Shown here piece by piece: positions 17,497-26,050 of a DNA stretch of 64,000 bases; position 1 is the first letter of the stretch, and each line of letters begins with the position of its first letter. Origin of the DNA: an uncultured Oscillospiraceae bacterium (lineage in GTDB: Bacteria; Bacillota; Clostridia; Oscillospirales; Oscillospiraceae). Location of the stretch: contig CAJTPV010000011.1 in assembly GCA_910578505.1 (NCBI GenBank), positions 16,662 through 80,661 on the forward strand. The letters are read 5' to 3'. The position numbers and the translations under genes were made by a program. Below the pieces are notes generated by a model. The model saw nothing but the letters and a program-made list of their open reading frames with translations. It was not told the DNA's origin and made no database searches.

Positions 17497-18516
17497 ATGT
17501 GGAACACGATTTTATTTGACCTGGACGGGACGCTGACGGATTCTCAGGAGGGGATCGTCAACTCCGTCAAAAACGCCCTGGACTATTTTGGCATTCAGGA
17601 AGAACGGGAAAAGATGACCGCCTTCGTGGGGCCTCCCCTCCACGACACCTTCCGGGAGGTCTACGGGTTCAATGCGGAACAGATCGACATGGGGACGAAG
17701 AAATTCCGGGAGTATTTCAGCGAAAAGGGCTGGCTGGAAAACGCGCCCTACCCCGGTATCGAGGAGCTGCTGAAAGCGCTGCGGGAAGCGGGAAAGCATC
17801 TGGTGGTGGCGACGTCCAAGCCGGAGGCCTTCGCGGTGCGGATTCTGGAGCACTTCGGCCTTGCGCAGTATTTCGACCACATCTGCGGCGCGCCCATGGA
17901 CGAGCACAGCGGCGCAAAAAAGTCCCGGATTATCGAAAACGCGCTCAGTTATTACGAGCATGGCCCCTTTATTACCGACGCGGTGATGGTGGGCGACCGG
18001 AAGCACGATGTGTTGGGCGCCCATGAAAAAGGGCTGTCCGCCGTGGGCGTGCTGTACGGCTATGGCGACCGGCAGGAGCTGGAGGAAGCGGGCGCGGATT
18101 TTATTGTGGAAACCATAGACAGCCTGAAGGAACTGCTGCTGTTTGACGCGGAGGTGTCGCGAAGATGGTTCCGGGCCTTTGCGCCCCATGTACCGGCAGA
18201 GGATGTCCACCGGTATACGTTTAACAGAAGCTCGGGCTCCTGCATGTGGACGGCTCTGGGAGGCCGGGACTGCCTGTCGGGTGCGGAGGCCAAACGGGCC
18301 TTTGACGCCCAGAAATATGAGCGTGCCATCATCTTCCGGGCGGGATTTGACGGGATGGGAAAAACCTGCAAGATCACCGCCGCCCAGCTGGACCAGAACG
18401 AGGAGGACGTGTACGTGGTGGATGAGGACTTCCGGTGGACCTATGTACACACCCATGAGGACGGCTGGTGCGGGCCGTATTTCTGCCGGAACAACGAGAG
18501 CAAGGGGGATGGATAA
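17497..18516 (+). CDS. HAD phosphatase fused to a DUF4275-like domain
   Basis: 339 residues. Residues 1-215 form a phosphoglycolate-phosphatase-like HAD hydrolase: DLDGTLTDS (nucleophile D), TSKPE, and MVGDRKHDV. Residues about 225-335 form a second domain (WFRAFAPHV, CLSGAEAKRAF, YVVDEDFRWTYVHTHE, CGPYF) that resembles DUF4275; this match is from memory of the family. HAD proteins of this size normally end near 220. It sits 3 bases after pyrF inside the pyrimidine operon, suggesting a role as a nucleotide or side-product phosphatase, which is inference. Confidence 0.75.
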   Translation: MWNTILFDLDGTLTDSQEGIVNSVKNALDYFGIQEEREKMTAFVGPPLHDTFREVYGFNAEQIDMGTKKFREYFSEKGWLENAPYPGIEELLKALREAGKHLVVATSKPEAFAVRILEHFGLAQYFDHICGAPMDEHSGAKKSRIIENALSYYEHGPFITDAVMVGDRKHDVLGAHEKGLSAVGVLYGYGDRQELEEAGADFIVETIDSLKELLLFDAEVSRRWFRAFAPHVPAEDVHRYTFNRSSGSCMWTALGGRDCLSGAEAKRAFDAQKYERAIIFRAGFDGMGKTCKITAAQLDQNEEDVYVVDEDFRWTYVHTHEDGWCGPYFCRNNESKGDG

Positions 18517-19161
18517 ATGCCGACTTTGGAAATCAAGCGGATGGAAGCCGGGAACGTGAACTGCTACCTGCTGGTTGGCGGGAAGGACGCCGTGCTGGTG
18601 GACACCAGGCGGGAGAAGTATCAGGACAAGGTCCTGGGGGCCTGCCTGGATTACAACGTCCGGCTGATAATACTGACCCACGGCCATGTGGACCACGTGC
18701 AGAACGCGGCCTATCTGGCCCGGTGGCTCCAGGCCCCCATTGCCATGCACGAGGCGGATTTGGACCTGCTGCCGGACAACTGCATGCAGCCCCTGACGGC
18801 GGAGACCCCGGTGGGAAAGGCGGTGCTGGCGCTGTCCGTCAAGAGCTTCCGGGAGGACGTGATCCCGGAATTTCATCCCAGCGTCTTTTTGAAGGAAGGG
18901 GATACCCTGGAGAAGTGGGGGATTCCGGCGAAGGTTATCGAGCTGCCGGGACACACGCGGGGGTCTATTGGGCTGGACATCGCGGGAAAGCACCTGCTGG
19001 TGGGCGACGCGCTGATGAATATGCTCTATCCCACGGCGTCCCTGCTATATAACGACCGGGTGGAGATGCTGGCCAGCGCCCGGAAAATTGCCGGTATGGG
19101 GGAGCGTACCATTTGGTTTGGGCACGGGAAACCGGCGGCAAACCGGGATTGGGTTCGATAG
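18517..19161 (+). CDS. MBL-fold metallo-hydrolase
   Basis: 214 residues. Glyoxalase II-like metallo-beta-lactamase fold with THGHVDH, LPGHTRGSIG and VGDALMN; all zinc ligands of the HxHxDH motif are present. It starts directly after the stop of the HAD gene (AAGGGGG upstream). The substrate is unknown; its place between pyrF-HAD and pyrE suggests it is co-regulated with UMP synthesis. Confidence 0.85.
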   Translation: MPTLEIKRMEAGNVNCYLLVGGKDAVLVDTRREKYQDKVLGACLDYNVRLIILTHGHVDHVQNAAYLARWLQAPIAMHEADLDLLPDNCMQPLTAETPVGKAVLALSVKSFREDVIPEFHPSVFLKEGDTLEKWGIPAKVIELPGHTRGSIGLDIAGKHLLVGDALMNMLYPTASLLYNDRVEMLASARKIAGMGERTIWFGHGKPAANRDWVR

Positions 19162-19190
19162 GAAATATTTTTATATAGAAGGAGAAGACT

Positions 19191-19832
19191 ATGGAAAAGA
19201 TCGATGAACGGATTGCGAAGGATCTGCTGAAAATCAGGGCCGTATTCTTCCGCCCGGAGGAGCCGTTTACCTGGGCCAGCGGCATCAAGAGCCCGGTGTA
19301 CTGCGACAACCGGCTGACCCTCACCGCCCCGGAGGTGCGAAACGACGTGGAAAACGCCCTGGCGGAGACCATCCGGCGGGAGTACCCGGACTGCGAGGTG
19401 CTGATGGGCACGTCCACCGCCGGCATCGCCCACGCCGCCATTACCGGCCATATCCTGGGCCTGCCCATGGGCTACGTCCGCTCCGGCAATAAGGACCACG
19501 GGCGGCAGAACCAGATCGAGGGCCGGCTGGAAAAGGGCCAGAAGGTGGTGGTGGTGGAGGACCTGATCTCCACCGGCGGCAGCGTCATCGAGGTGGTGAA
19601 CGTGCTGCGGGAGGCCGGGGCCCAGGTGCTGGGCATTGTCAGCATCTTCACCTACGGCATGCGGAAGGGCCTGGACCGGCTGGCGGCGGCGGAGGTGAAA
19701 AACGTCAGTCTCACCAACTTCGACGTCATCGCACGGGTGGCTGCAGAGGAAAATTACATCAAGCCAGAGGACGTGGACCGGCTCATCGCGTTCCGGAACA
19801 ACCCCTCTGACGAGAGCTGGATTGGGAGGTAA
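19191..19832 (+). CDS. pyrE: Orotate phosphoribosyltransferase
   Basis: 213 residues. The PRPP-binding motif VVVVEDLISTGGSV is clear, and the N-terminal TWASGIKSPVYCDNR matches the family. It joins orotate and PRPP to give OMP. GAAGGAGAAG precedes the ATG. Confidence 0.96.
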   Translation: MEKIDERIAKDLLKIRAVFFRPEEPFTWASGIKSPVYCDNRLTLTAPEVRNDVENALAETIRREYPDCEVLMGTSTAGIAHAAITGHILGLPMGYVRSGNKDHGRQNQIEGRLEKGQKVVVVEDLISTGGSVIEVVNVLREAGAQVLGIVSIFTYGMRKGLDRLAAAEVKNVSLTNFDVIARVAAEENYIKPEDVDRLIAFRNNPSDESWIGR

Positions 19833-19838
19833 TCTGTT

Positions 19839-20753
19839 ATGAGAAGTTTGATCGACATTCTGGACCTGACCACGGAGGAGATCAACGACCTGGTGGCCGT
19901 TGCCAGCGACATCATCCAAAACCCCGCCGCCTACGCCCACAAGTGCGACGGCAAGATCCTGGCCACCCTCTTCTTCGAGCCCTCCACCCGCACCCGCCTC
20001 AGCTTCGAGTCCGCCATGCTGAGCCTGGGCGGGCAGACCCTGGGCTTTTCCGAGGCCTCCAGCTCCTCCGCCTCCAAGGGGGAGAGCGTGGCCGACACCG
20101 TGCGCACCGTCAGCTGCTACAGCGACATCATCGCCATGCGCCACCCCAAGGAGGGCGCGCCCCTGGTGGCCGCCATGCATGCCACTGTGCCCGTCATTAA
20201 CGCCGGGGACGGCGGCCACAACCACCCCACCCAGACCCTCACCGACCTGCTGACCATCCACCATGAGAAGGGCCGGTTCAACGGCCTGACCGTGGGCCTG
20301 TGCGGGGACCTGAAGTTTGGCCGCACCGTCCACTCCCTCATCAACGCCCTCAGCCGCTATGAGGACATCCGCATCGTGCTCATCTCCCCGGAGGAATTGA
20401 AGCTGCCCAGCTATGTAAAAAAGGATGTGCTGCAAAAGAACAATATCCCCTATCTCCAGACCACGGACCTGGAGGCGGTCATGCCGGAGCTGGATATCCT
20501 CTATATGACCCGCGTCCAGCGGGAGCGGTTCTTCAACGAGGAGGACTACCTGCGTCTGAAGGACAGCTATATCCTCACGCCGGAGAAGCTGGCAAACGCC
20601 AAGGCGGACCTGAGCATCCTGCACCCGCTGCCCCGTGTCAACGAGATCTCCGTGGCCGTGGACCAGGACCCCAGGGCCGCGTACTTCCGCCAGGCCCGGT
20701 ACGGGCGGTTCATCCGCATGGCTCTGATTATGAAACTGTTGGGCATTCAGTGA
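19839..20753 (+). CDS. pyrB: Aspartate carbamoyltransferase catalytic subunit
   Basis: 304 residues. It shows FFEPSTRTRLSFE (carbamoyl-phosphate site), the mobile-loop SSASKGES, GGHNHPTQ and HPLPRVNEI (aspartate site). It makes carbamoyl-aspartate, the committed step. It is followed 16 bases later by the regulatory chain, so the holoenzyme is probably the class B dodecamer. Confidence 0.97.
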   Translation: MRSLIDILDLTTEEINDLVAVASDIIQNPAAYAHKCDGKILATLFFEPSTRTRLSFESAMLSLGGQTLGFSEASSSSASKGESVADTVRTVSCYSDIIAMRHPKEGAPLVAAMHATVPVINAGDGGHNHPTQTLTDLLTIHHEKGRFNGLTVGLCGDLKFGRTVHSLINALSRYEDIRIVLISPEELKLPSYVKKDVLQKNNIPYLQTTDLEAVMPELDILYMTRVQRERFFNEEDYLRLKDSYILTPEKLANAKADLSILHPLPRVNEISVAVDQDPRAAYFRQARYGRFIRMALIMKLLGIQ

Positions 20754-20769
20754 GAAGGGGGAAACGAAT

Positions 20770-21189
20770 ATGATTATCGACGCCATTAAAAACGGCATTG
20801 TCATCGACCACATCGCCGCCGGCAAGTGCATGGAGCTGTATCAGATCCTGGGCCTGGGCGACCTGGACTGCTCCGTGGCCATCCTGAAGAACGTCACCAG
20901 CCGGAAGCTGGGGCGCAAGGACATCATCAAGATCGACCGGAACCTGGAGCTGGACTGGGACGTCATCGGCTACGTGGACCCCAACATCACCGTCAATATC
21001 ATCCGGGACGGCGAGCAGGTGGAGAAGCGCCAGCTGAAGATGCCGGAGACCATCACCAACGTCCTGCACTGCCGCAATCCCCGGTGCATCACCTCCGTGG
21101 AGCAGGAGCTGCCCCAGGTGTTCAAGCTCACCGACCGGGCCAACCGGGTCTACCGCTGCCTCTACTGCGAGACCAAGGCCGGGAAATAA
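20770..21189 (+). CDS. pyrI: Aspartate carbamoyltransferase regulatory subunit
   Basis: 139 residues. N-terminal allosteric domain (KNGIVIDHIAAGK) and C-terminal zinc domain with four Cys in C-R-N-P-R-C and C-L-Y-C. It gives nucleotide (CTP/ATP) control of PyrB, which may explain the lack of a visible RNA attenuator at the operon head. Last gene before a strong terminator. Confidence 0.96.
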   Translation: MIIDAIKNGIVIDHIAAGKCMELYQILGLGDLDCSVAILKNVTSRKLGRKDIIKIDRNLELDWDVIGYVDPNITVNIIRDGEQVEKRQLKMPETITNVLHCRNPRCITSVEQELPQVFKLTDRANRVYRCLYCETKAGK

Positions 21190-21198
21190 AGCCTGTTG

Positions 21199-21246
21199 CC
21201 ATAAAAGAAGAACGCAGCCGGACCGCGGCTGCGTTCTTCTTTTATG
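21199..21246. terminator. Bidirectional terminator between pyrI and ilvE
   Basis: Perfect 22-bp inverted repeat (CCATAAAAGAAGAACGC... / ...GCGTTCTTCTTTTATGG) with a 4-base loop. A-rich and T-rich ends let it work for both convergent genes. Confidence 0.9.
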
Positions 21247-21258
21247 GGGAGAGGGGCA

Positions 21259-22335
21259 TCAGAGCTGCACGATCCAGCCCATGTCGTCGGCCACCACGCC
21301 GGTCTGCATGCCATAGATGTGGTCATACAGCTTCTGGGACACAGGCCCCACGCCGCCGCCGTTGATGACGATATCCGCGTTTTTATACCGCAGATAGCCG
21401 ATGGGGGAGATAACGCAGGCGGTGCCGGTGGCCCAGGCTTCCTGGAGGGAGCCGTCCTTGCTGGCCGCGGCCACGTCCTCAATGGAGAGCCGCCGCTCGC
21501 TGACCTTGTAGCCCCACTTGCGCAGCAGGGTGATGGTGCTGTCACGGGTGACGCCGGGCAGGATGGACCCGCCCAGAGGCGCGGTAATCACCTCGTCGTT
21601 GATCATAAAGAACGCATTGGAGGTGCCCACCTCCTCCACGTACTTGTGCTCATGGGCGTCCAGCCACAGGACCTCTTTGCAGCCGTTTTCCAGGGCCTTC
21701 TTGGTGGCCCGCATGCCGCCGGCGTAGTTGCCGCCCACCTTGGCGAAGCCGGTGCCGCCCACGGCGGCGCGGATGTACTCGTCCTCCACATAGATGTGGC
21801 TGCCGGTCAGTCCGCCCCGGTTGATGTCGTAGTACGCGCCCACGGCGCAGAGGATGATGATGAAATGGTAGTGCTCCGCCGGTTCCACGGAGAAGCTGAC
21901 CTCGTCGGAGATGATATACGGGCGGATATACAGCGCCGTACCGGGCTGGGTGGGGATCCAGTCCGCGTCCACCTTGACGATGGACTTCACGGCCTCGATG
22001 AACAGCTCCTCGTCCATGTAGGGGATGCACATGCGCTCATTTGTGCGGTTGAGCCGCTTGGCGTTCATGTCGGGGCGGAAGAGGTTGATCTTCCCCTCCG
22101 GGGTGAGATACGCCTTCATGCCCTCGAACATCATCTGGGCGTAATGCAGTACGCAGCTGGCGGGGTCCAGGCTGATGGGGCCGTAGGGGACGATCTTGCC
22201 GTCGTGCCAGCCCTGGCCCTCGTCGTAGTCCATGATGAACATATGGTCGGTGAAGTACTTGCCGAAGCCCAGGTCGGTCTGGTCCGGCTTGGGCTTGGGG
22301 GTCTGGGTACGGGTTACGGGAAATGTGTAAGACAT
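21259..22335 (-). CDS. ilvE: Branched-chain amino acid aminotransferase
   Basis: 358 residues, class IV PLP enzyme of the long (BCAT2-like) type. It shows RAAVGGTGFAKVGGNYAG carrying the PLP Lys, EEVGTSNAFF, and LPGVTRDS. It interconverts valine, leucine and isoleucine with their 2-oxo acids. Last gene of a minus-strand group in which the 2-oxo acids would be handed to the ferredoxin oxidoreductase encoded upstream, so catabolic direction is likely. AAAGGCGG precedes the start. Confidence 0.95.
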   Translation of the reverse strand: MSYTFPVTRTQTPKPKPDQTDLGFGKYFTDHMFIMDYDEGQGWHDGKIVPYGPISLDPASCVLHYAQMMFEGMKAYLTPEGKINLFRPDMNAKRLNRTNERMCIPYMDEELFIEAVKSIVKVDADWIPTQPGTALYIRPYIISDEVSFSVEPAEHYHFIIILCAVGAYYDINRGGLTGSHIYVEDEYIRAAVGGTGFAKVGGNYAGGMRATKKALENGCKEVLWLDAHEHKYVEEVGTSNAFFMINDEVITAPLGGSILPGVTRDSTITLLRKWGYKVSERRLSIEDVAAASKDGSLQEAWATGTACVISPIGYLRYKNADIVINGGGVGPVSQKLYDHIYGMQTGVVADDMGWIVQL

Positions 22336-22359
22336 GGGAATTGCCGCCTTTCCATAAGT

Positions 22360-23145
22360 TTAGTTGAAATATAGCTCCGGCCTTCTGTCCCGGAAAACAT
22401 TGATCGAATTTCGGATGCCGGCGATGACGGAGAAATCCGCCTCGCCGGAAATGATCTCCTCCTGGTCCCCGGCGTGGGCCAGGTACTCGCCCCAGGGGTC
22501 AATCACAGCGCTGTGGCCGCCGCAGCGGGTCTCGCCCGCTGTGCCCACGCTGTTGCACAGGGCCAGGAACATCTGGTTCTCAATGGCCCTGGCCCGCGCC
22601 AGGGTCTCCAGGTGCATGGTCCGCTTGTCCGGCCACTGGGCCACCACGAACAGCAGGTCCACGCCCTGTACCGTCAGGGTGCGGGTCAGCTCCGGAAAGC
22701 GAATGTCATAACAGATGATGAGGCCGCAGTCCACCCCGTCCAGCTGAAACCGGCAGGTGTGGTCTCCCGGCTGGAAATGCTCGTGCTCCTTGGCGTAGGT
22801 GAACAGGTGGGTCTTGTCGTACTCAGCCACGCACGCGCCGGCGCGGTCGAAGACATAAGCGGTATTATAGAACTTGTCTCCCCGCCGGTTGACCACGCTG
22901 CCGCAGACGATGTTGACGTTCAATTCCTTCGCCAGCGCGGAAAATACGCCCTTTGTCCGCTCACCGTCCTGGTCGGCGTGGGCGGCCAGGTCCTCCGGAA
23001 AGTACCCGGTGTTCCAGGTCTCCGGCAGGACGACCACATCCGCCCCGTCCCGCCCCACGGCCTCCCGGATCAGCTCCTCGGCGTGGGCGTAGTTGTACGC
23101 CTCATCGCCCAGGCGCATGTCCATCTGCGCACAGGAAATTTTCAT
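22360..23145 (-). CDS. Carbon-nitrogen hydrolase (omega-amidase/Nit-like)
   Basis: About 261 residues. The catalytic triad of the nitrilase superfamily is visible: Glu in LPETWN, Lys in YDKTHLF, Cys in IICYDIRFPE. It is closest to Nit2/YafV-type enzymes that hydrolyse 2-oxo-succinamate/glutaramate, products of glutamine-dependent transamination, which fits its place beside ilvE. Start taken at 23145 (MKISCAQM), since GAGGGC lies upstream; a start at 23160 would overlap the previous gene. Confidence 0.85.
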   Translation of the reverse strand: MKISCAQMDMRLGDEAYNYAHAEELIREAVGRDGADVVVLPETWNTGYFPEDLAAHADQDGERTKGVFSALAKELNVNIVCGSVVNRRGDKFYNTAYVFDRAGACVAEYDKTHLFTYAKEHEHFQPGDHTCRFQLDGVDCGLIICYDIRFPELTRTLTVQGVDLLFVVAQWPDKRTMHLETLARARAIENQMFLALCNSVGTAGETRCGGHSAVIDPWGEYLAHAGDQEEIISGEADFSVIAGIRNSINVFRDRRPELYFN

Positions 23146-23149
23146 CCGC

Positions 23150-23689
23150 TCAGCCCTCATAGTCGCGGCCCAGCTCCAGGGCCTTCAGGTTCAGATCCAC
23201 CAGCGCGGCCTTTTTGGGGGGCACCAGCTTTCTGACCGTCTCGTCCGTGCCGTCGAAGGACAGCTCCGGGTTGTTTTTCAGCACGCAGCCCATCATAATC
23301 ATGTTGGCCAGGGTGGACACGCCGGCGTCGCCGGCCATCTGGGTGGCGGGGATGTAGAAGACCTGCACGTCGCTTCGCGTCACCTTCTCGCCGATGAGGG
23401 TGGAGTCCACGTAGATCTGCCCGCCGGGGACCACGGTGTCCACGTACTTCTGCAAAGAGGGCAGGTTCATGACAATCAGCACGTCCGGGCTGGTGATAAT
23501 GGGGGAGCCCACGGGATCATCGGAGAGGATGACGTTGCAGTTGGCGGTGCCGCCCCGCATCTCCGGGCCGTAGGAGGGCAGCCAGCTGACCTGCAAATCC
23601 TCCAGCAGCCCCTTGTAGGCCAGGAACTTCCCGGCAAAGAGGATGCCCTGCCCGCCGAAACCGGCAATCAGAATCTGGGTCGTTTTCAT
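23150..23689 (-). CDS. 2-oxoacid:ferredoxin oxidoreductase, gamma subunit
   Basis: 179 residues. POR gamma fold with the GFGGQGILFAGK start and SYGPEMRGGTANC. It completes the CoA-binding/thioester part of a four-polypeptide oxidoreductase. Overlaps the beta gene stop by 4 bases. With the neighbouring ilvE, the branched-chain 2-oxo acid (VOR) type is most likely; a 2-oxoglutarate (KOR) enzyme is the alternative. Confidence 0.9.
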   Translation of the reverse strand: MKTTQILIAGFGGQGILFAGKFLAYKGLLEDLQVSWLPSYGPEMRGGTANCNVILSDDPVGSPIITSPDVLIVMNLPSLQKYVDTVVPGGQIYVDSTLIGEKVTRSDVQVFYIPATQMAGDAGVSTLANMIMMGCVLKNNPELSFDGTDETVRKLVPPKKAALVDLNLKALELGRDYEG

Positions 23690-24447
23690 TTCTGCTCCGC
23701 CTCCTTTGCCGCCGTTCTGTCCTTATAGACGCCCAGGGGATAATAGGGGATCATGTCGCTCTCCACCCACTCCAGGGCTTTCTGGGGGGTCATGCCCCAG
23801 TTGGTGGGACAGGCGGAGACTACCTCCACCAGGGAGAAGCCCTTGTTCTCCACCTGGTTCCGGAACGCCTTTTCAATGGCCTTCCCCGCGGCCTTCACGT
23901 TCTTGACGTTGTTCACCGCCACACGGGCCACATACTCCGGGCCCTCCAGGGTGCTCAGCAGCTCGCAGACCCGGATGGGCCAGCCGCAGTGGTTCACGTC
24001 CCGGCCATAGGGGCTGGTCTGGGTCACCTGACCGGGCAGGCTGGTGGGGGCCATCTGACCGCCGGTCATGCCATAGATGGCGTTGTTGACGAAGATCACG
24101 GTGATATTCTCGTTCCTGGCGGCGGCGTGGACGGTCTCCGCCATGCCGATGGAGGCCAGGTCGCCGTCGCCCTGGTAGGTGAAGACGATGCACTCCGGGC
24201 GGCAGCGCTTGATGCCGGTGGCGCTGGCGGGGGCCCGTCCGTGGGCGGCCTCCAGCATGTCGCAGCTGAAGTAGTCGTAGGCCATGACCGCGCAGCCCAC
24301 GGGGGCCACGCCGATGGTGCGGCCCTCAATGCCCAGGTTGTCAATAGCCTCCGCCACCAGACGGTGGATAATGCCGTGGGGACAGCCGGGGCAGTAGTGC
24401 AGCACCGCGTCCGTCAGGGCATGGGGTTTCTGAAAAACAACAGCCAT
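23686..24447 (-). CDS. 2-oxoacid:ferredoxin oxidoreductase, beta (TPP) subunit
   Basis: 253 residues. Carries CPGCPHG, the TPP/Mg motif GDGDLASIGMAE...NN and IYGMTGGQ. It performs the thiamine-dependent decarboxylation. One base separates it from the alpha gene. Cytoplasmic enzyme generating reduced ferredoxin and acyl-CoA. Confidence 0.92.
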   Translation of the reverse strand: MAVVFQKPHALTDAVLHYCPGCPHGIIHRLVAEAIDNLGIEGRTIGVAPVGCAVMAYDYFSCDMLEAAHGRAPASATGIKRCRPECIVFTYQGDGDLASIGMAETVHAAARNENITVIFVNNAIYGMTGGQMAPTSLPGQVTQTSPYGRDVNHCGWPIRVCELLSTLEGPEYVARVAVNNVKNVKAAGKAIEKAFRNQVENKGFSLVEVVSACPTNWGMTPQKALEWVESDMIPYYPLGVYKDRTAAKEAEQK

Positions 24448-24448
24448 G

Positions 24449-25510
24449 TCAGTTCACTCCTTTCGCAGCTTCGCGGATGCTCTCCAGCACCTGGTCCGGG
24501 CTGGGGATCATGCCGCCGGTCCGGTTGCAGAGGGATACCGGGCGCGTACACTCGGTGGCCAGCCGGATGTCGTCGATCATCTGGCCCATGTTCAGCTCCA
24601 CGGACACAAAGGCTTTCACCTGCTCCGCAGCCTGACGTAGCGCCTTCTTCGGGAAGGGCCACAGGGTGATGGGACGAATCAGCCCCACCTTGACGCCCTC
24701 GTTCCGGGCGGCGGCGACGGCGTTTTTCGCCACACGGGAGGCGATGCCGAAAGCCACTACGCAGATTTCCGCGTCCTCCATCCTGTACGCTTCGTACAGG
24801 GCCTCGTTCTCCTCGATGGTTTTGTACTTCTCAAAGCGGGCGAAGTTGGTGCGCTCCAGCTCGTCCGGCTTCAGGTACAGGGAGTTGACAATGTTGTGTT
24901 TGCGCTGCATGCCCGTGCCGGTGAGGGCCCAGGGCTTGTCGTAGCTCTCGATCTCCGCGTCCTCGAAGGAGATGGGCTCCATCATCTGCCCGATGGTGCC
25001 GTCCGCCAGGATCATGGAGGTCATGCGGTACTTGTCCGCCAGATTGAACCCCTTGATGGTGAGGCTTGCCATCTCCTGCACCGACGCCGGGGCCAGGACG
25101 ATCATATGGTAATCGCCGTGTCCGCCGCCCTTGGTGGCCTGGAAGTAGTCGGACTGGCTGGGCTGGATGCCGCCCAGGCCGGGGCCGCCCCGCTGCACGT
25201 TCACCACAAAGGCCGGCACGTCGGACCCGGCTATGTAGCTCAGCCCCTCGCTCTTCAGGGAAATTCCGGGGCTGGAGGAGGAGGTCATCACCCGCATACC
25301 GGCAGCAGCCGCGCCGTAGACCATGTTGATGGAGGCGATCTCGCTCTCCGCCTGGAGGAACACGCCGCCGATCTTGGGCATCTTCTTCGCCATGTAGGCG
25401 GCAATCTCCGTCTGGGGGGTGATGGGGTAGCCGAAGTAGTGGCGGCATCCGGCCCGGATGGCGGCCTCGGCGATGGCCTCATTCCCCTTCATCAAAATTC
25501 TTTCTGCCAT
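24449..25510 (-). CDS. vorB: 2-oxoacid:ferredoxin oxidoreductase, alpha subunit (VorB-type)
   Basis: 353 residues. It shows GYPITPQTEIAAYM, QAESEIASINMVYGAAAAG and TSSSSPGISL, the VorB/KorA pattern, including the full C-terminal domain. AAGGAGT precedes the start. Assigned to branched-chain oxo acids from the gene order ferredoxin-alpha-beta-gamma with ilvE. Confidence 0.92.
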   Translation of the reverse strand: MAERILMKGNEAIAEAAIRAGCRHYFGYPITPQTEIAAYMAKKMPKIGGVFLQAESEIASINMVYGAAAAGMRVMTSSSSPGISLKSEGLSYIAGSDVPAFVVNVQRGGPGLGGIQPSQSDYFQATKGGGHGDYHMIVLAPASVQEMASLTIKGFNLADKYRMTSMILADGTIGQMMEPISFEDAEIESYDKPWALTGTGMQRKHNIVNSLYLKPDELERTNFARFEKYKTIEENEALYEAYRMEDAEICVVAFGIASRVAKNAVAAARNEGVKVGLIRPITLWPFPKKALRQAAEQVKAFVSVELNMGQMIDDIRLATECTRPVSLCNRTGGMIPSPDQVLESIREAAKGVN

Positions 25511-25524
25511 AGTCGCTTTACTCC

Positions 25525-25731
25525 TTACTTTTCAACAGTGATGATGCAATCCGGGCACATCGTGGCGCAGAACGCGCAGGCGATGCAGCTCTCCTGATCC
25601 GTCATCACCGCGGGATAGTAGCCCTTCTGGTTGATCGTATCCTTGGCAATCGCCAGGATATGCTTGGGACATGCCTCCACACACAGGCCGCAGCCTTTGC
25701 AGAGGTCCGTTTTGAACGTTACTTTTGCCAT
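25525..25731 (-). CDS. 2x[4Fe-4S] ferredoxin-type delta subunit
   Basis: 68 residues with two cluster motifs: CKGCGLCVEACP and CIACAFCATMCP. It is the electron-transfer (delta) subunit of the oxidoreductase. Start at 25731 (MAKVTFKTD) follows AAAGGAATT; a frame extension to 25824 reads through a repeat hairpin and is rejected. Confidence 0.92.
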   Translation of the reverse strand: MAKVTFKTDLCKGCGLCVEACPKHILAIAKDTINQKGYYPAVMTDQESCIACAFCATMCPDCIITVEK

Positions 25732-26050
25732 ACTTAAATTCCTTTCTTCTTTGCTGTGGACCGGGGTCCCGCCCCCGGACGGCGGGTTACTTTTGTGCGA
25801 ACAAAAGTAACCAAAAATCGCCATCCCTACGGTCTGGACCCCCTGATTTTACGGGGGCTTATTTTTTTGCGCTTATGCCTGCTGGTTTTTTCTACGCTTT
25901 TGCGGCGCTTCGTGATGCCTGTCCCTGCTTCTACGGCCTATCCTTGGTACACTTTTGCAGGGCTGCTCATTGCACGGAATACTCTGCTCGTCGCACTGCG
26001 CGGATTTTGATCCGGTGCGGTCAGAGTGCCCTGCCGCCCTGTATCCGCCC
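25732..26050. other. 319-bp gap with hairpin repeat
   Basis: No convincing gene. It holds a perfect 12-bp hairpin with GCGA tetraloop (25785-25812) and a second stem CCCCC/GGGGG (about 25841-25857) followed by CTTATTTTTTT, reading as a plus-strand terminator although no plus-strand gene ends here. The rest is low-complexity T/G-rich sequence. Confidence 0.5.
25785..25812. repeat. Hairpin repeat GGTTACTTTTGT-gcga-ACAAAAGTAACC
   Basis: Perfect 12-bp inverted repeat with a GNRA-type tetraloop, between the ferredoxin and P-loop genes. Only one copy is seen in this window. I believe similar elements are spread in related genomes, but that is recollection. Confidence 0.55.
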
